From Trichomonas vaginalis G3 (Eukaryota; Parabasalia; Trichomonadida; Trichomonadidae), in contig NC_067207.1 in assembly GCF_026262505.1 (NCBI RefSeq), positions 26,690,082 through 26,754,081 of the forward strand: a stretch of 64,000 nucleotides of DNA, in the 5' to 3' direction. Of this stretch, positions 38,436 to 48,145 are shown piece after piece. A program made the position numbers and the translations under genes. The notes beneath the pieces were generated by a model that searched no databases, was not told the DNA's origin, and saw nothing but the letters and a program-made list of their open reading frames with translations. The stretch's first letter is position 1. Each line of letters opens with the position of its first letter.

Positions 38436-39237
38436 ATGAATTTTACAAAACCACCGTTACCGTTCTTTGGAAATAAGAGTAGATGTAAAGATATTATATT
38501 GAGAGAACTTAAGAAACTACCGAATGGTCTAACATTTGTAGATTTGTTCGGTGGAAGTTTCTATATATCCCATTTGTGCCATATAATATTCCCAGACTCA
38601 AAGATTATATGCAATGACTTCGACAACTATATGGACCGTCTCAAACATATTCCAGACACAAACAATATATTGAAAGAGTTAAAAGAAAAGATTCAGATAG
38701 GTAAGATGGAACGTATACCATTAGATAACAAAAATATTGTGAGAGAGGTTTTGAAAAAAGCAGAATATATAGACTGGGATAGTATATCTGCTAGACTATT
38801 ATATAGTGGTTCTATAAGAGTTCATGACATTGAAACACTTATGTCAAAAGTTTTATATCTTAACTATACAAATGTTTTCAAAGAGGACATAGAAAAATAT
38901 ATTGAGGGTATAGAGTTTGTGAGATGTCATTGGACAGATTTGTATGAAAAATATAAAGACAAGGAAAATGTTTTCTTTATAGTGGACCCGCCGTTCTATA
39001 ACACATGGGATTTTCAATACCAAGTAGACTGGACTTTGAGAGACTCTTTAGAAACTTTAGACGTTTTACATAACCATCCTGCTTTTACTTTACATCCGAT
39101 AAAAGTGGTTTGGAAACCGTTATGAGATGGTTAGAGGACATACATGACTATGAGTTTATATATGACAAGATAGAATATGAGAGAGGTCCTATAAACTGGA
39201 GAAAGTGTCACAATAAAGAAATTTTATTAGTAAGTAA
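38436..39237 (+). pseudogene. Dam-like DNA adenine methyltransferase, copy B
   Basis: The open part (38436-39125) starts MNFTKPPLPFFGNKSR, with the Gly-containing N-terminal motif of Dam/D12 enzymes. FVDLFGGSFYISHL (SAM binding) is at about residues 33-46, and the catalytic DPPF (VDPPFYNTWDF) lies near residue 180. N6-adenine methylation by the element could mark or protect its DNA. T. vaginalis DNA is known to carry N6-methyladenine. Copy B has about one break near its end. Confidence 0.8.
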
Positions 39238-39369
39238 ATGTGGTTTGAAATAGGACTACTTGTTTTAGGTTTTTTCCATTGTGTCATTTATTTCTTTGAC
39301 GTGGCAGAAAAGTACAGAGAATATGAAGATGAACCAATGCCTGCAAATGTTCAGTATATGTACTCGTAA
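39238..39369 (+). CDS. Small single-pass membrane protein
   Basis: 43 residues, ATG at 39238 directly after the methylase stop region. One N-terminal membrane helix (IGLLVLGFFHCVIYFF) is followed by a charged tail (DVAEKYREYEDEPMP). Conservation of position and length in Maverick A supports it as a gene. Small membrane proteins of this type occur in many virus-like elements; function unknown. Confidence 0.55.
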   Translation: MWFEIGLLVLGFFHCVIYFFDVAEKYREYEDEPMPANVQYMYS

Positions 39370-39392
39370 GAGATATTTTTATCTAATATTAA

Positions 39393-39755
39393 ATGGACGC
39401 ACAGAACTTAGCGAATGCACAGCAACCTGGACAACCAAACCCAGAGAATATTCCAAATGAAGTTAGAATACAAACTGCAATGGCAAACTATGGTCAAGTG
39501 CCAACAGATGTACAAATGCAAACTGCCATGTCAAATGACGCTGCGTTAGGTTTGCCACCATGGTATGCAAATATGAGATGGAAAGAGTTTTATACAAACC
39601 CTGAAGTGGGATATAAACAACTTTATGCAGATGACGCGAACACAGGAGTTGACCCAGAATATGTTTTCTACCAGAGGAGAAACAGAATGTATGAGCTCCA
39701 GTTAAAGAATGCTATGGAACTCAACAGGAAACGTAAGAGACTAGGCGGACATTAG
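39393..39755 (+). CDS. Hypothetical element protein, 120 aa
   Basis: Starts MDAQNLANAQQPGQPNPENI. An N-terminal Gln/Asn/Pro-rich region is followed by two copies of a VQ/IQTAM(A/S)N motif (RIQTAMANYG, QMQTAMSND). Then come an aromatic block (LPPWYANMRWKEFYTNPEVGYKQLY) and a basic C-terminal helix ending NRKRKRLGGH. The basic end could bind nucleic acid or act as a localisation signal. No family recognised; possibly a virion or scaffold protein. Looks whole. Confidence 0.6.
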   Translation: MDAQNLANAQQPGQPNPENIPNEVRIQTAMANYGQVPTDVQMQTAMSNDAALGLPPWYANMRWKEFYTNPEVGYKQLYADDANTGVDPEYVFYQRRNRMYELQLKNAMELNRKRKRLGGH

Positions 39756-39772
39756 ATTTTTACATATAGTAA

Positions 39773-40014
39773 ATGGGTTTCTTCAGTAAGATAGGAAACT
39801 TCTTTCGAAATGTTGGAAGAGGTATATGGAATGGAATAAAAACCGTAGGAAGAGGAATTTGGAACGGTGTCAAAAATATTGGTAAAAGGGTAGGTCAGTT
39901 TGTTGGTTTATACCTAAAGACCCTGAACCAGAAGAACAAGCTCCTGTTATACAACAGCCTGAACCTGCACCACAGTCTAGTTGGCAACCAAATCCAACAC
40001 CTCAACCGTATTAA
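39773..40014 (+). pseudogene. Amphipathic small protein, copy B
   Basis: Starts MGFFSKIGNFFRNVGRGIWNG, then repeats the GRGIWNG(I/V)K unit. This gives a long basic amphipathic glycine-rich helix of a kind that binds membranes. The tail is Pro/Gln-rich. Its pairing with the GLFG-type protein at 43451 suggests two membrane-active virion components. About one break in this copy. Confidence 0.55.
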
Positions 40015-40018
40015 AAAA

Positions 40019-40867
40019 TTATATTTTTACCGTTCGATAGTAGTTGTATATGAAACTAAGTTCTAAGTAAAACGCATGGTATAATGGAATTATTCTTTTT
40101 CTTCCATCTGTAGTAAACCATACTTGAAAGTCTGAAATACTTCCACTTGGTGGTTCGTATAACTTTGTAGGTTTTTCGTAAAAGTCATTTGCCAAGCATA
40201 AGAAAGAGTTTTGGGCGCCAGAAAATGAAGCATGAACAATAATAGCAGCTGGGTCGAAAACATCTTTAAATAAATATGGTTCATCTCTTGCATATCGACT
40301 GTAAATATTTGCTAAAGGAAGTTCGACTTTCTGATTTAACATTCTTTGCAAATAATACCATGACATTGCAGTGAATTCTGTATATATTTGTTCGTCTTTA
40401 TTTGGATTGTTTTCGTAGATTTGAAATGACACTTGTGAATTTTGTTTGTCATATACAATTCTCACATAAAGTGTGCTCTCGGTATTTGCATATTCATCAG
40501 CATATTTTGCATAACATGAATTTATTTTATCTTCTATATTTTTTAACGCAGTCTGTAGAGAAGATGAAAGGTCAACTTGTATTAGCTCAATTTCTTCCCA
40601 CATTTTTCGTTTCCCTTCAGATATATAATCTATATGAAACCTTACAATAAATGGAAAACTTTTATCTTCTACAGACACAAACTTCATTCTACGAAAGCCA
40701 ATAGCTTTTGTGACAGATGGGTCTCTTAGCCATCTTAATGGGTAGTCAAAACGATAGCCTTCATGCTTTACGGTCTCTGTCTCAAACTTTTGACCGACAT
40801 TAGTAAAAAGTTCATCTAATGGTTTAGTTGTAGCAACTCTTGAATTTTCTTTTTCTATTGGAAGCAT
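40019..40867 (-). CDS. Penton-like virion protein candidate, copy B
   Basis: An intact 282-residue frame (MLPIEKENSRVATTKPLDELF). It shares the HEGYRFDYPLRWLRDPS, DPAAIIVHASFSGAQNSFLCL and YLELSFIYNYY blocks with the copies at 14518 and 19362. Beta-rich, no membrane segment. It lies divergent from the fibre gene across a palindromic promoter. A fibre partner would suit a penton-base role, but this is inference from arrangement and size. Confidence 0.6.
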   Translation of the reverse strand: MLPIEKENSRVATTKPLDELFTNVGQKFETETVKHEGYRFDYPLRWLRDPSVTKAIGFRRMKFVSVEDKSFPFIVRFHIDYISEGKRKMWEEIELIQVDLSSSLQTALKNIEDKINSCYAKYADEYANTESTLYVRIVYDKQNSQVSFQIYENNPNKDEQIYTEFTAMSWYYLQRMLNQKVELPLANIYSRYARDEPYLFKDVFDPAAIIVHASFSGAQNSFLCLANDFYEKPTKLYEPPSGSISDFQVWFTTDGRKRIIPLYHAFYLELSFIYNYYRTVKI

Positions 40868-40885
40868 ATTTTATCTAGAATAAAA
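40868..40885. promoter_or_regulatory. Palindromic divergent promoter, copy B
   Basis: The 18-bp ATTTT-ATCTAGAAT-AAAA spacer between the penton-like and fibre start codons is symmetric, as in Maverick A. It implies that initiation on both strands occurs within a few bases of the ATGs. Confidence 0.65.
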
Positions 40886-42481
40886 ATGTCAAATGAAACA
40901 GCGTCTATGAGAGAAATACAACACAACCGACAACTCATTGTGCAAGCTCTAAATAAGAACACAACAAACTTTTCAAACTATTCTAAGATATCTGAGTCAT
41001 TGAAAGAAGGAAACTTAAAACTGACATTAAACCCAATGACAGATGAGTTTCTGTTTCAAGACAATAAGAACCATACTGTCTGTATAAATCCAACAAAAGG
41101 AACTTTAAACGAGAAACCTATAAATGAACTTCTTTTGAAAGCAGATGTTGACAACAAAGCTGACAAAGAATATGTAGACGATGCAATAGCAAAAGAAGAA
41201 GAAAGAGCTAACAATGCTTATGCAACAAAAGAACATACTCATCCTGAACTAGCAGACAAAACATATGTTGACAATAAAATGTCAAGTGAAGTGACAAGAG
41301 CTGAAAACGAATATTCTAAAAAGACTCATACACATTCTATATCTGAAATAACAGACTTACAAGAAACCTTAAACAGTAAAAGTGCCGTTGGACATACACA
41401 TACATCTTCTGAAATAACAGACTTAAACGTTAGCCTTGAAAAGAAGGCAGATTAGGAATATGTTAACGAAATATACCAAAGTTTGATAGGAACAACGAAA
41501 AATATTGAAACTATTGTTGGTGACTTTTCTATCTATGAAGAAAACAAATATTTTAGATGGGAGTTTGTACACTCCTTAAAAAATGGTACACGGTGTAAAC
41601 TCATTCCGAAAAATAACAATGAAATGTATGTAGGCTATATAAAGAATGATGGTACACAAGTTAAAGTTCCATTAGACAACAACTGCTACTTAAACTTATA
41701 TGGAGACGAACAAAAGAAATATTTCCGAGTTTATGAAATGGCAGATATGACATTGCCTGACCCAGCTCCAGCACCATATTATTATGACTATGGTGTTGAC
41801 GCACGTGTAGACCCAAAAAAGCAAACATTATATTTAGAATATTATAGATATAAAAGATATAATGCAATAGAAAAAACGAGAATAGTATACTATTATGAAG
41901 ATGACAGAAATAAATATTATAGTCAAGATTGTACATACCCTGAAAACATAAGATTATATTATAAAAATATTCTGACACAAACCAGAAGAAACCTGAAATA
42001 GTTGCACTATATTTTAAGTTCAAAAGAGACAATCCTATAATGTCTCATATGTTTGATTTAATGAACCCAGTAGGTTCTTTATACATCTATGGAAGCAAGA
42101 GGTCCTCAAGTAATGTTTGGTGTTGGTGCATGGGAACAAATAGTCGACAGGTTTTTGTATTGTGCAAACTCTTCAAAGGAAACAGGTGGAAGTAAAACGA
42201 TTTCAGGTGAAAATTTACCTGCACACAGTCACTACATAGATTTAAGTACATCTCAAGCAGGTTGGCATAAGCATAAATTTTGGGATTGGTCAGCAATGAA
42301 AAAAGGTAAAGGATATGATGTTAAAGACGACGTTCAGTTTGCTATAAATTGTTTCTGGGGTGACACTCAGGGAGATGGAAACCATACACATCGCGTTTCG
42401 GGATATACGCAAACAACGGGACAAAGTAAAGAATACATGCCACCTTACATGACAGTTTACGCATGGTATAGAATTGCTTAG
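40886..42481 (+). pseudogene. Tail-fibre-like protein with phage collar domain, copy B
   Basis: The first open part (40886-41455) has an N-terminal helical region and shaft repeats: KADVDNKADKEYVDD, KEHTHPELADKTYVD, KTHTHSISEITDLQETL and HTHTSSEITDLNVSL. A long unique middle follows (about 41483-42001, Tyr/Asn/Lys-rich). The collar-type end (42089-42481) has ENLPAHSHYI, GNHTHRVSGYTQTTGQ and PPYMTVYAWYRIA. Probably a trimeric receptor-binding spike. About two breaks. The stop overlaps the integrase stop by four bases. Confidence 0.8.
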
Positions 42482-43435
42482 TCGTCATTTTCAACTTCTT
42501 TAGCATATTCGTCAGGAGTTGTCTTATATTTGTTAGGAACTGTCTTTGAAAGTATACCACCTTGAACTTTGACAAGTTTGAAACGAGGTCTGACAATAGT
42601 AGTTTTATCTTCTGCTTGCAGTCTGTACATTTTGCCATGTTTGCCTAAAACTTCATAATATTCTCTTGTATACTTTCTTCTATTTTTACGAACACGAATG
42701 TGAGTACCTGTCGAGTTCCCATTGTTGTCATAGTCAATAGTATTTTCATATGGGTCGCGTTTAGGTATTTCTATTTTTACTTTGTCACCTTTCTTAAGTT
42801 TGAAGCCCGGCATTCTTTCTTGTTTGTCTCTTTTGACTAAATTATTAAATATATAGTCTTTCTCTAAGTCAGGGTTGTTTTTCATTTCTTCGGGGGAGTG
42901 GTTTCCCAAACCTTTTTGTTTACGGCTATTGTAAATATTTAAAACTTGTCTCATCTTTGCCATGGAGAAGTGTCTATATTTGTCGTCATATGACATTTCA
43001 TTTGCTTCACCACCTTGTGGTTGGTTTAAGTCTCTTAACATTTTTATACAACCGTCAATGACACCAAGAGCAGAATGGTTTTGGTCGACAATGAAATATT
43101 GGTTTACATTTTTTGAACGCAGATAGTTTTTTACATCATCTGATTTGAAAGAACTTTCATAGTCAGATGTCAGTTTTGTTGGATGGTATTTGTCAACGAA
43201 TATTGTCAAAAGCAGTTTTCACATCTAAAATATTTTTGGACCATAATGGTATGGCTTCACAGTATCTTGTGTTTTGACCGACAAATATTAGCCAGTATGG
43301 TGGTCCATCTTCTCTATACTCGGAATGTTTTCCAAGATATCCATAAACAAGCATTTGGTGTTGAACTAAAGATTTTTATCATGAGTGCTTTTTTGTTGCC
43401 TTAGAAACATAGGGGTCCTTGTTTGGATTCGTCAT
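42478..43435 (-). pseudogene. Retroviral-type (rve) integrase, copy B
   Basis: One continuous frame (to 43209) shows the second acidic residue in KLTSDYESSF. Exactly 35 residues later comes an aspartate in NHSALGVIDGCIKML, where retroviral integrases have glutamate. The C-terminal half has KKGDKVKIEIPKRDPYENT, the basic RVRKNRRKYTREYYEVLG and a final acidic EVENDD. The start side (to the ATG near 43435) faces the GLFG-type gene. It catalyses element insertion. This copy looks broken at about two places. Confidence 0.85.
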
Positions 43436-43450
43436 TTTACCCCATAAGAA

Positions 43451-43847
43451 ATGGGTTTATTTGGCGCATTAGCAGGAGTTGCATCCAGATTTTTGCCCGC
43501 AGTTGGAACAATAGCCAGAGGTGTATTTGGAGTTGGAAGGAAGATTTTGAGTACATTAGGTATACTTAAAGAGAAAGCACAACCTATTATACAAACTGTA
43601 CAGAAAGGTTGGGATGTAGCACGAGATGCAGCAAATCTTATTCCAAATCCTGAAACAAGAGGAAAAGTTCAAGGATGGATGGACAATGTAGGAAGACAAG
43701 CAGGAAACTAATTATAACAAAGCAAATGACTACTATAACCAAGCAGGACACTATATGGACCAAGGTGAAAGATTCTTTAACAGAGGATATAACCATGCAC
43801 AACAGTGGGTAAACAATAACCAACCTCAACCGCCTCAAACGGGGTGA
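43451..43847 (+). pseudogene. Membrane-active glycine-rich protein, copy B
   Basis: Same N-terminus (MGLFGALAGVASRFLPAVG) and basic region as 16585-16986, nearly identical in nucleotide sequence. Divergent from the integrase, 15 bp apart. About one or two breaks. Confidence 0.6.
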
Positions 43848-43868
43848 AGTAGTTTTTTATTGAGATGA

Positions 43869-44023
43869 ATGAACAATACAGCATTGAGACAAATGGGTTC
43901 AAGATGGATTTGTCGGCTTCCAGCAGTTACACAACGTGTTTGTCAAGTTTCTTCCTATACCTCAGGAAGTTTTTAGACCGACTTAAAAAACCTAAACAAC
44001 CAGTTGAAAACAAACCAAACTAA
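43869..44023 (+). pseudogene. Short element protein, copy B
   Basis: The counterpart of the 50-aa frame at 16413-16565, behind the same ACTGAGATGAA-like promoter (here slightly changed). Looks broken. Confidence 0.45.
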
Positions 44024-44042
44024 AATTTTTTACTGAGATGAA

Positions 44043-44380
44043 ATGACCGAAGAAGTTGAAACGGTAGATTTGACACCACAAACAAAAAGTTCAGAACCAT
44101 TGTCAAAACCTGTCAAAGAACTTACAGATGAAGAGAAAAATTCAATAATAGAAAGTGCCAGGTCTGGAAATACAAACCCTAACTATAAAGTCACTTTTCA
44201 TAGAAATGGAACGGCTAGTATCTCAAAAAAGAAACAGACTCTCACAAATAAAATATTGAAGTCTGAAGGAGCTTTCGAGACAACAGATGGAAAGTTTACT
44301 TCACTGACCAACAGTTCATTATAGAACATCTCATTGACTTAGAGTCAAAATATTCTAAACTTTACAACAAACACAAAAAG
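44043..44380 (+). pseudogene. 113-aa element protein, copy B
   Basis: Starts MTEEVETVDLTPQTK at the ATG directly after TTTTTTACTGAGATGAA. The first about 85 residues are the same as in copy A apart from one or two substitutions. About one break near the end. Confidence 0.55.
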
Positions 44381-44401
44381 TTGAAAGGAAAACAAAAACA
44401 A

Positions 44402-44625
44402 ATGGCATATGATATTTATGAAGATGTTGACGACACAACTGTTCCTGCAGGTGAGGTAAAGTCAGAGGAACCGAAAAGTGACGAAAAAACCGATAGAAAG
44501 AAGAGAAACCAAAAACTGAAGATAAACCAAAACCAAAGTTTAGTTTCCAAACTAAACCAAGTCAACCTTCATTAGCTGGTATGGGTTGGCGTCAAAGACT
44601 TATGGCAGCAGGCGGTTATGTTTAA
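44402..44625 (+). pseudogene. Small acidic/lysine-rich protein, copy B
   Basis: The counterpart of 15810-16034 (MAYDIYEDVDDTT start, MAAGGYV-type end). About one break. Same position upstream of the polymerase region. Confidence 0.5.
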
Positions 44626-44659
44626 GTAAAGAAAAAAACATTTTTTTATTTTTATAAAA

Positions 44660-45082
44660 ATGCCCCCATATAGAATGGATAGAAAATCTGCTAGAATAAA
44701 AGCAGAGTTGCAAAGATATGGTTGGAGAGTTTCGAAGAATTTTAAATATAGGAAGGGAAGACCCATAAAAGTCTATGACAAACTGGCTGGTCTTCGCTAC
44801 GAAATGGATTTGGAAACAGCACGTGCAAATTATCCAAACAGACTAGAGAGGTTAGAAGAAGAACGTCTTATGGACATGCCTTTCGATGTTAGTGAACCTC
44901 AAGTTGAAGGACACGACGGCTTTGCCAGATTCTACTGGAAACATGACGAACAATTGCATCCTTTGAGAAGGAAAAAAGGTAGTGCAGAGGATGGTCATGC
45001 TCCATGGAAAGAACAAGATATGCATATGAAAAGTATCGTGAAGTTAGAAGTCAAATTACATCTGGTCGAACCTTTACAGTAA
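44660..45082 (+). pseudogene. Polymerase-adjacent basic region
   Basis: An open 140-residue frame, MPPYRMDRKSARIKAEL, basic for the first 50 residues. It then has helical LERLEEERLMDMP and an aromatic GFARFYWKHDEQLHPLRRKK block. It lies immediately before, and on the same strand as, the polymerase segments, so it may be their N-terminal region. Otherwise it is a separate DNA-binding protein such as a terminal-protein-like factor. Unproven. Confidence 0.5.
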
Positions 45083-45167
45083 ACTTTGACGAAGGAAAGA
45101 ACAAAGAAGGCTTCATGGGTGTACTTGCTGCATACAAGACGGAAATAAGAAAGGATACAATCTCAGA

Positions 45168-46810
45168 TTGACCATAACGGATTTGGATGGTCACATTTAC
45201 TATGCAAATGGCAATGAACAAACAGCTGCAAAACTTCTTGACGCTTTCAAGACTACAAAGAGAGAACAAATGGTTGACTCCGACTCAGACATTTTGAATG
45301 CAATTGAAGGAATTGCAAGTGTCAAGTTCGAATGGTACCAACCTAACCCTCAAGCAGTCAGACAACATGCTGGATACTTCCCGTTCATAAATAAGTCTGA
45401 CATTGACTTGACAAGGTATGGAATTTACAATTCAATTGAAACAATTGTCAATGAACCTTGTATTCTTACATGTCTCAGGAACTCTGGTCTTGTTACAGAT
45501 GAGAAGATGAAGTATCTTGAGTCATGTGTGAAGACAAGGTACATTCTCAGAGGTCAATTGGCAAAAATTGCACCGTTGGCAAATGTCAATATCCGAGTCA
45601 ACATACCTACAGCTAAAGGTTCTTCACATGACGACTATGTTGTTGAGTTCAATTTACCATGGTTGAAGATTGCAATTGTCCACAACCACTTCATGTTGAA
45701 CGAAAGTCTTACAAACCCATTGTTCGGAAAAGGCAAGTGCAACATTGTCAGAGCTGTAAACATTCTTTTCGAGAAAGGTTTGTTGGAACCAATTCCAGAT
45801 GACAAGCTGACAGAAACTTTTGTACCAAAAGACGAAACAAACTTTTCACTGTTAGCAAGACCAAAAGTTGTTCCAGACAAAGTTCTAGTACAAAAGAAGT
45901 ACACAATTCCAAAGGAGTTGGATTGTTCGGATACCAACCTGAACCAGAAGAACTTCCAATGAGGTTGCAAGAACTTCAAGATGCTATAAACAAACTTCCA
46001 TTGAGACATCCAATTGACGTCAAATTGTATTGGAGAGCATCTGAGTTAGGTCAGAAGGTTTTATATGAAACAGGTTGCTTCGACGATGTTTATGAGATAA
46101 CAGGAGAAGTTTCTCAGAAGATAAGAGACTCACTTGAATTTCCACAAACTGGACCAATTGGTTGCGACAAGTTCGACTCAAACGAAAAGATATACTATGT
46201 CGACCTTAACGCTGCATACATGAGGTTTGTCCAATATATTCCGACTGGAATTCCAAACGAAGATGGTGAGTTCCCGGGAAGGAACTATACAGTTGGAAAA
46301 GTCATACAACAACTGTATGATATTAGGAAAGCTTCAAACCCCAAACTTGCAATGACACTCAAATTGCTTATGAATTCGACATGGGGATATTCCATTAAAA
46401 AACCTCAAGAGATGAAGAGTAAACATTATGAGAAGGTCGACAACTTTGTTGAAAGGTTTTCTCCTTTTGTTTTGAAGTACGAATTCACTCAAGGTCAAAG
46501 TGGCTTAGTAACCACATTAAAACCTATTGTCGAACATTGGTCTTACCCTCAGTTCGCAAAGGCAGTCCTTGACAACTACAACAAATTCTTCTCCGAAGTC
46601 AAATCCAAAGTGAAGGTTTACTATGAGAACATTGACGCACTCATGACGAACGAAGAAGGGTACAACAAACTCATTGAAATGGGAATGGTCGGTGAGAAGA
46701 TGGGCTGTTTTAAATTGGACAAAATTTTCACCGAAGTTCATGTCCTCTCCAAGCGTAAGTACTGGGGCATACTTGAAGACGGCACAGAAATAAAACATTG
46801 CATGAAATAA
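45168..46810 (+). pseudogene. Family B DNA polymerase, copy B
   Basis: The first part (45168-45962) holds the Polinton-type N-terminal domain with a Cys motif (EPCILTCLRNSG) and a His motif (VHNHFMLNES), equivalent to NCFVYACIQAG and EDHYMLNE in the 2725 gene. The second part (45923-46810) holds palm motifs. Motif A is IYYVDLNAAYM, motif B is LKLLMNSTWGYS, and the motif C region is VYYENIDALM. It would copy the element genome from a protein primer. Broken, with a few breaks. Base use is less AT-rich than in the small genes. Confidence 0.8.
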
Positions 46811-46832
46811 AAAATTTTTATTCGAATTTGAA

Positions 46833-47078
46833 TTAAAATGTGGGAATTCTTGGGAACGGGAAAGGCTTATTTACTTGAGGAACAGGTAAAGGTGGTGGAG
46901 GTGGAGGTGGTGGCAACCAGTCCATTTTATATTCCTTCCTAGCTAATTTCCGTTTAATTTCATGGTCGCCCTCGGAGTCTTTGAATCGGACAGGTCGAGT
47001 TACACCATTCTTGGTCTCAAACTCATATATAACCTGTTTGTCTGTATTTTCGTCGACTATGGCACGAGACACGAACAT
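46833..47078 (-). CDS. Polyproline element protein
   Basis: 81 residues from the ATG at 47078 (MFVSRAIVDENTD). A compact first half with alternating strands is followed by a charged KRKLARKEYKMDW region and a run of eight prolines, ending PFPRIPTF. The proline run may bind a partner domain. Divergent from the 47109 gene, about 30 bp apart. No family recognised. Confidence 0.5.
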   Translation of the reverse strand: MFVSRAIVDENTDKQVIYEFETKNGVTRPVRFKDSEGDHEIKRKLARKEYKMDWLPPPPPPPPLPVPQVNKPFPFPRIPTF

Positions 47079-47108
47079 TGACCAAACGGACAAAAAGTGT
47101 CATTTCGG

Positions 47109-47372
47109 ATGGTCACGCAGCCAATCGCATTCGAGCACTTCGAAGAAGCCTTACGTTCCAAGGGAGAGGGTGTCTGGTGCAAGGCAGAGGTCATGAAACT
47201 CTACGAGCAGTACATCCTCAATGCCTGGGAGGACAAATCGTCCTTGGATTGGCAATTCTACCAACTCCTCTGGGACGACCTCCTACGCAACTGGGATAAC
47301 GAAAGAGCCCAATTCAAAGGTAGGGAACTAATTTTGCAAATTACCCTTAATTTAACATACTTATCCAAATAA
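47109..47372 (+). CDS. Hypothetical helical element protein
   Basis: 87 residues from the ATG at 47109 (MVTQPIAFEHFEEAL). It is Trp-rich (VWCKAE, NAWEDK, LDWQFYQLLWDDLLRNW), helical and soluble. Composition and GC content resemble the polymerase and HNH genes of the same Maverick. No family recognised. The frame remains open for four codons upstream of this ATG without another ATG. Confidence 0.5.
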   Translation: MVTQPIAFEHFEEALRSKGEGVWCKAEVMKLYEQYILNAWEDKSSLDWQFYQLLWDDLLRNWDNERAQFKGRELILQITLNLTYLSK

Positions 47373-47421
47373 ACACCTAAATTTACTTGGGGTTTCCCCC
47401 TAAAATAAAATTTTTTTACTC

Positions 47422-48120
47422 TTAGAACCACTCGAGGTTCTCCTTACGGTTGTTGAGCTTGTCACCGTCAATGTGTCTGACCCTCGTCTTCTTGTCTGGA
47501 TTTGGAACCCATTGAATTGCGACAAGCTTGCCCATGGAGATTGAACCGCGATTCCGAAGGTTAAGGTTCAAGTGTCCCAAGTTGTTGAGGACTGGGGTAA
47601 GAACCTTGCCTGTCTCCTTGTTGCGGATTTGGTATGGGTAGGGTTGGGAAATTTCGTAAGCGTCATCGGCAACAAGGGTTGCCCATGTAGCGGCTTCAGG
47701 AACTTCTTCTTCTTCCTCTTCTTCCTCTTCTTCCTCTTCTTCCTCTTCTTTGATAATACCTTCGGCAATTCTGTGTTCACGAAGTACGGTGTTGCATGTT
47801 CTGTCCTTTCCGAGTACCTTCCAGATGGCGTCTATCTCTTCGAAGAAACGGTAGATGAGTCTGGCAAGGTCTCGGTTCTCTCTCGCGTAAATGCGCAAGG
47901 TTTCCGTGAAATCGTTCAGGCGTTTCTCATTGGAAGCTTGGTTCATGAGGACATCGGCTTTGAGATTGGTCATCTCTGTCATAAGACTACTTTGGAGAGT
48001 CTTAATGGTGTTTGTCAGATGAACTTTCAATTGGGCAATTTGAATTTGAACTGGGCGCTTGTCTGGCAACCATGAAAGGACATCTGCTATTGTGTTCGGC
48101 TTCGGTGCTTGTTCGGACAT
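47422..48120 (-). CDS. HNH endonuclease with coiled coil and poly-Glu tract
   Basis: 232 residues. The N-terminal helical/coiled-coil part (about 1-120) is followed by a run of about 15 glutamates (about 125-140). A NUMOD4-like segment comes next (WATLVADDAYEIS, then YQIRNKETGKVL, VLNNLGHLNLNLRN). A C-terminal HNH motif (VRHIDGDKLNNRKENLEWF) ends the protein. This is the architecture of phage and algal-virus homing-type nucleases. It is the last Maverick gene before the palindrome insertion, whose target duplication lies 26 bp upstream of this ATG. Looks whole. Confidence 0.8.
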   Translation of the reverse strand: MSEQAPKPNTIADVLSWLPDKRPVQIQIAQLKVHLTNTIKTLQSSLMTEMTNLKADVLMNQASNEKRLNDFTETLRIYARENRDLARLIYRFFEEIDAIWKVLGKDRTCNTVLREHRIAEGIIKEEEEEEEEEEEEEEEVPEAATWATLVADDAYEISQPYPYQIRNKETGKVLTPVLNNLGHLNLNLRNRGSISMGKLVAIQWVPNPDKKTRVRHIDGDKLNNRKENLEWF

Positions 48121-48145
48121 CGAAAAAATGAAGTGGTTTGAGAAT

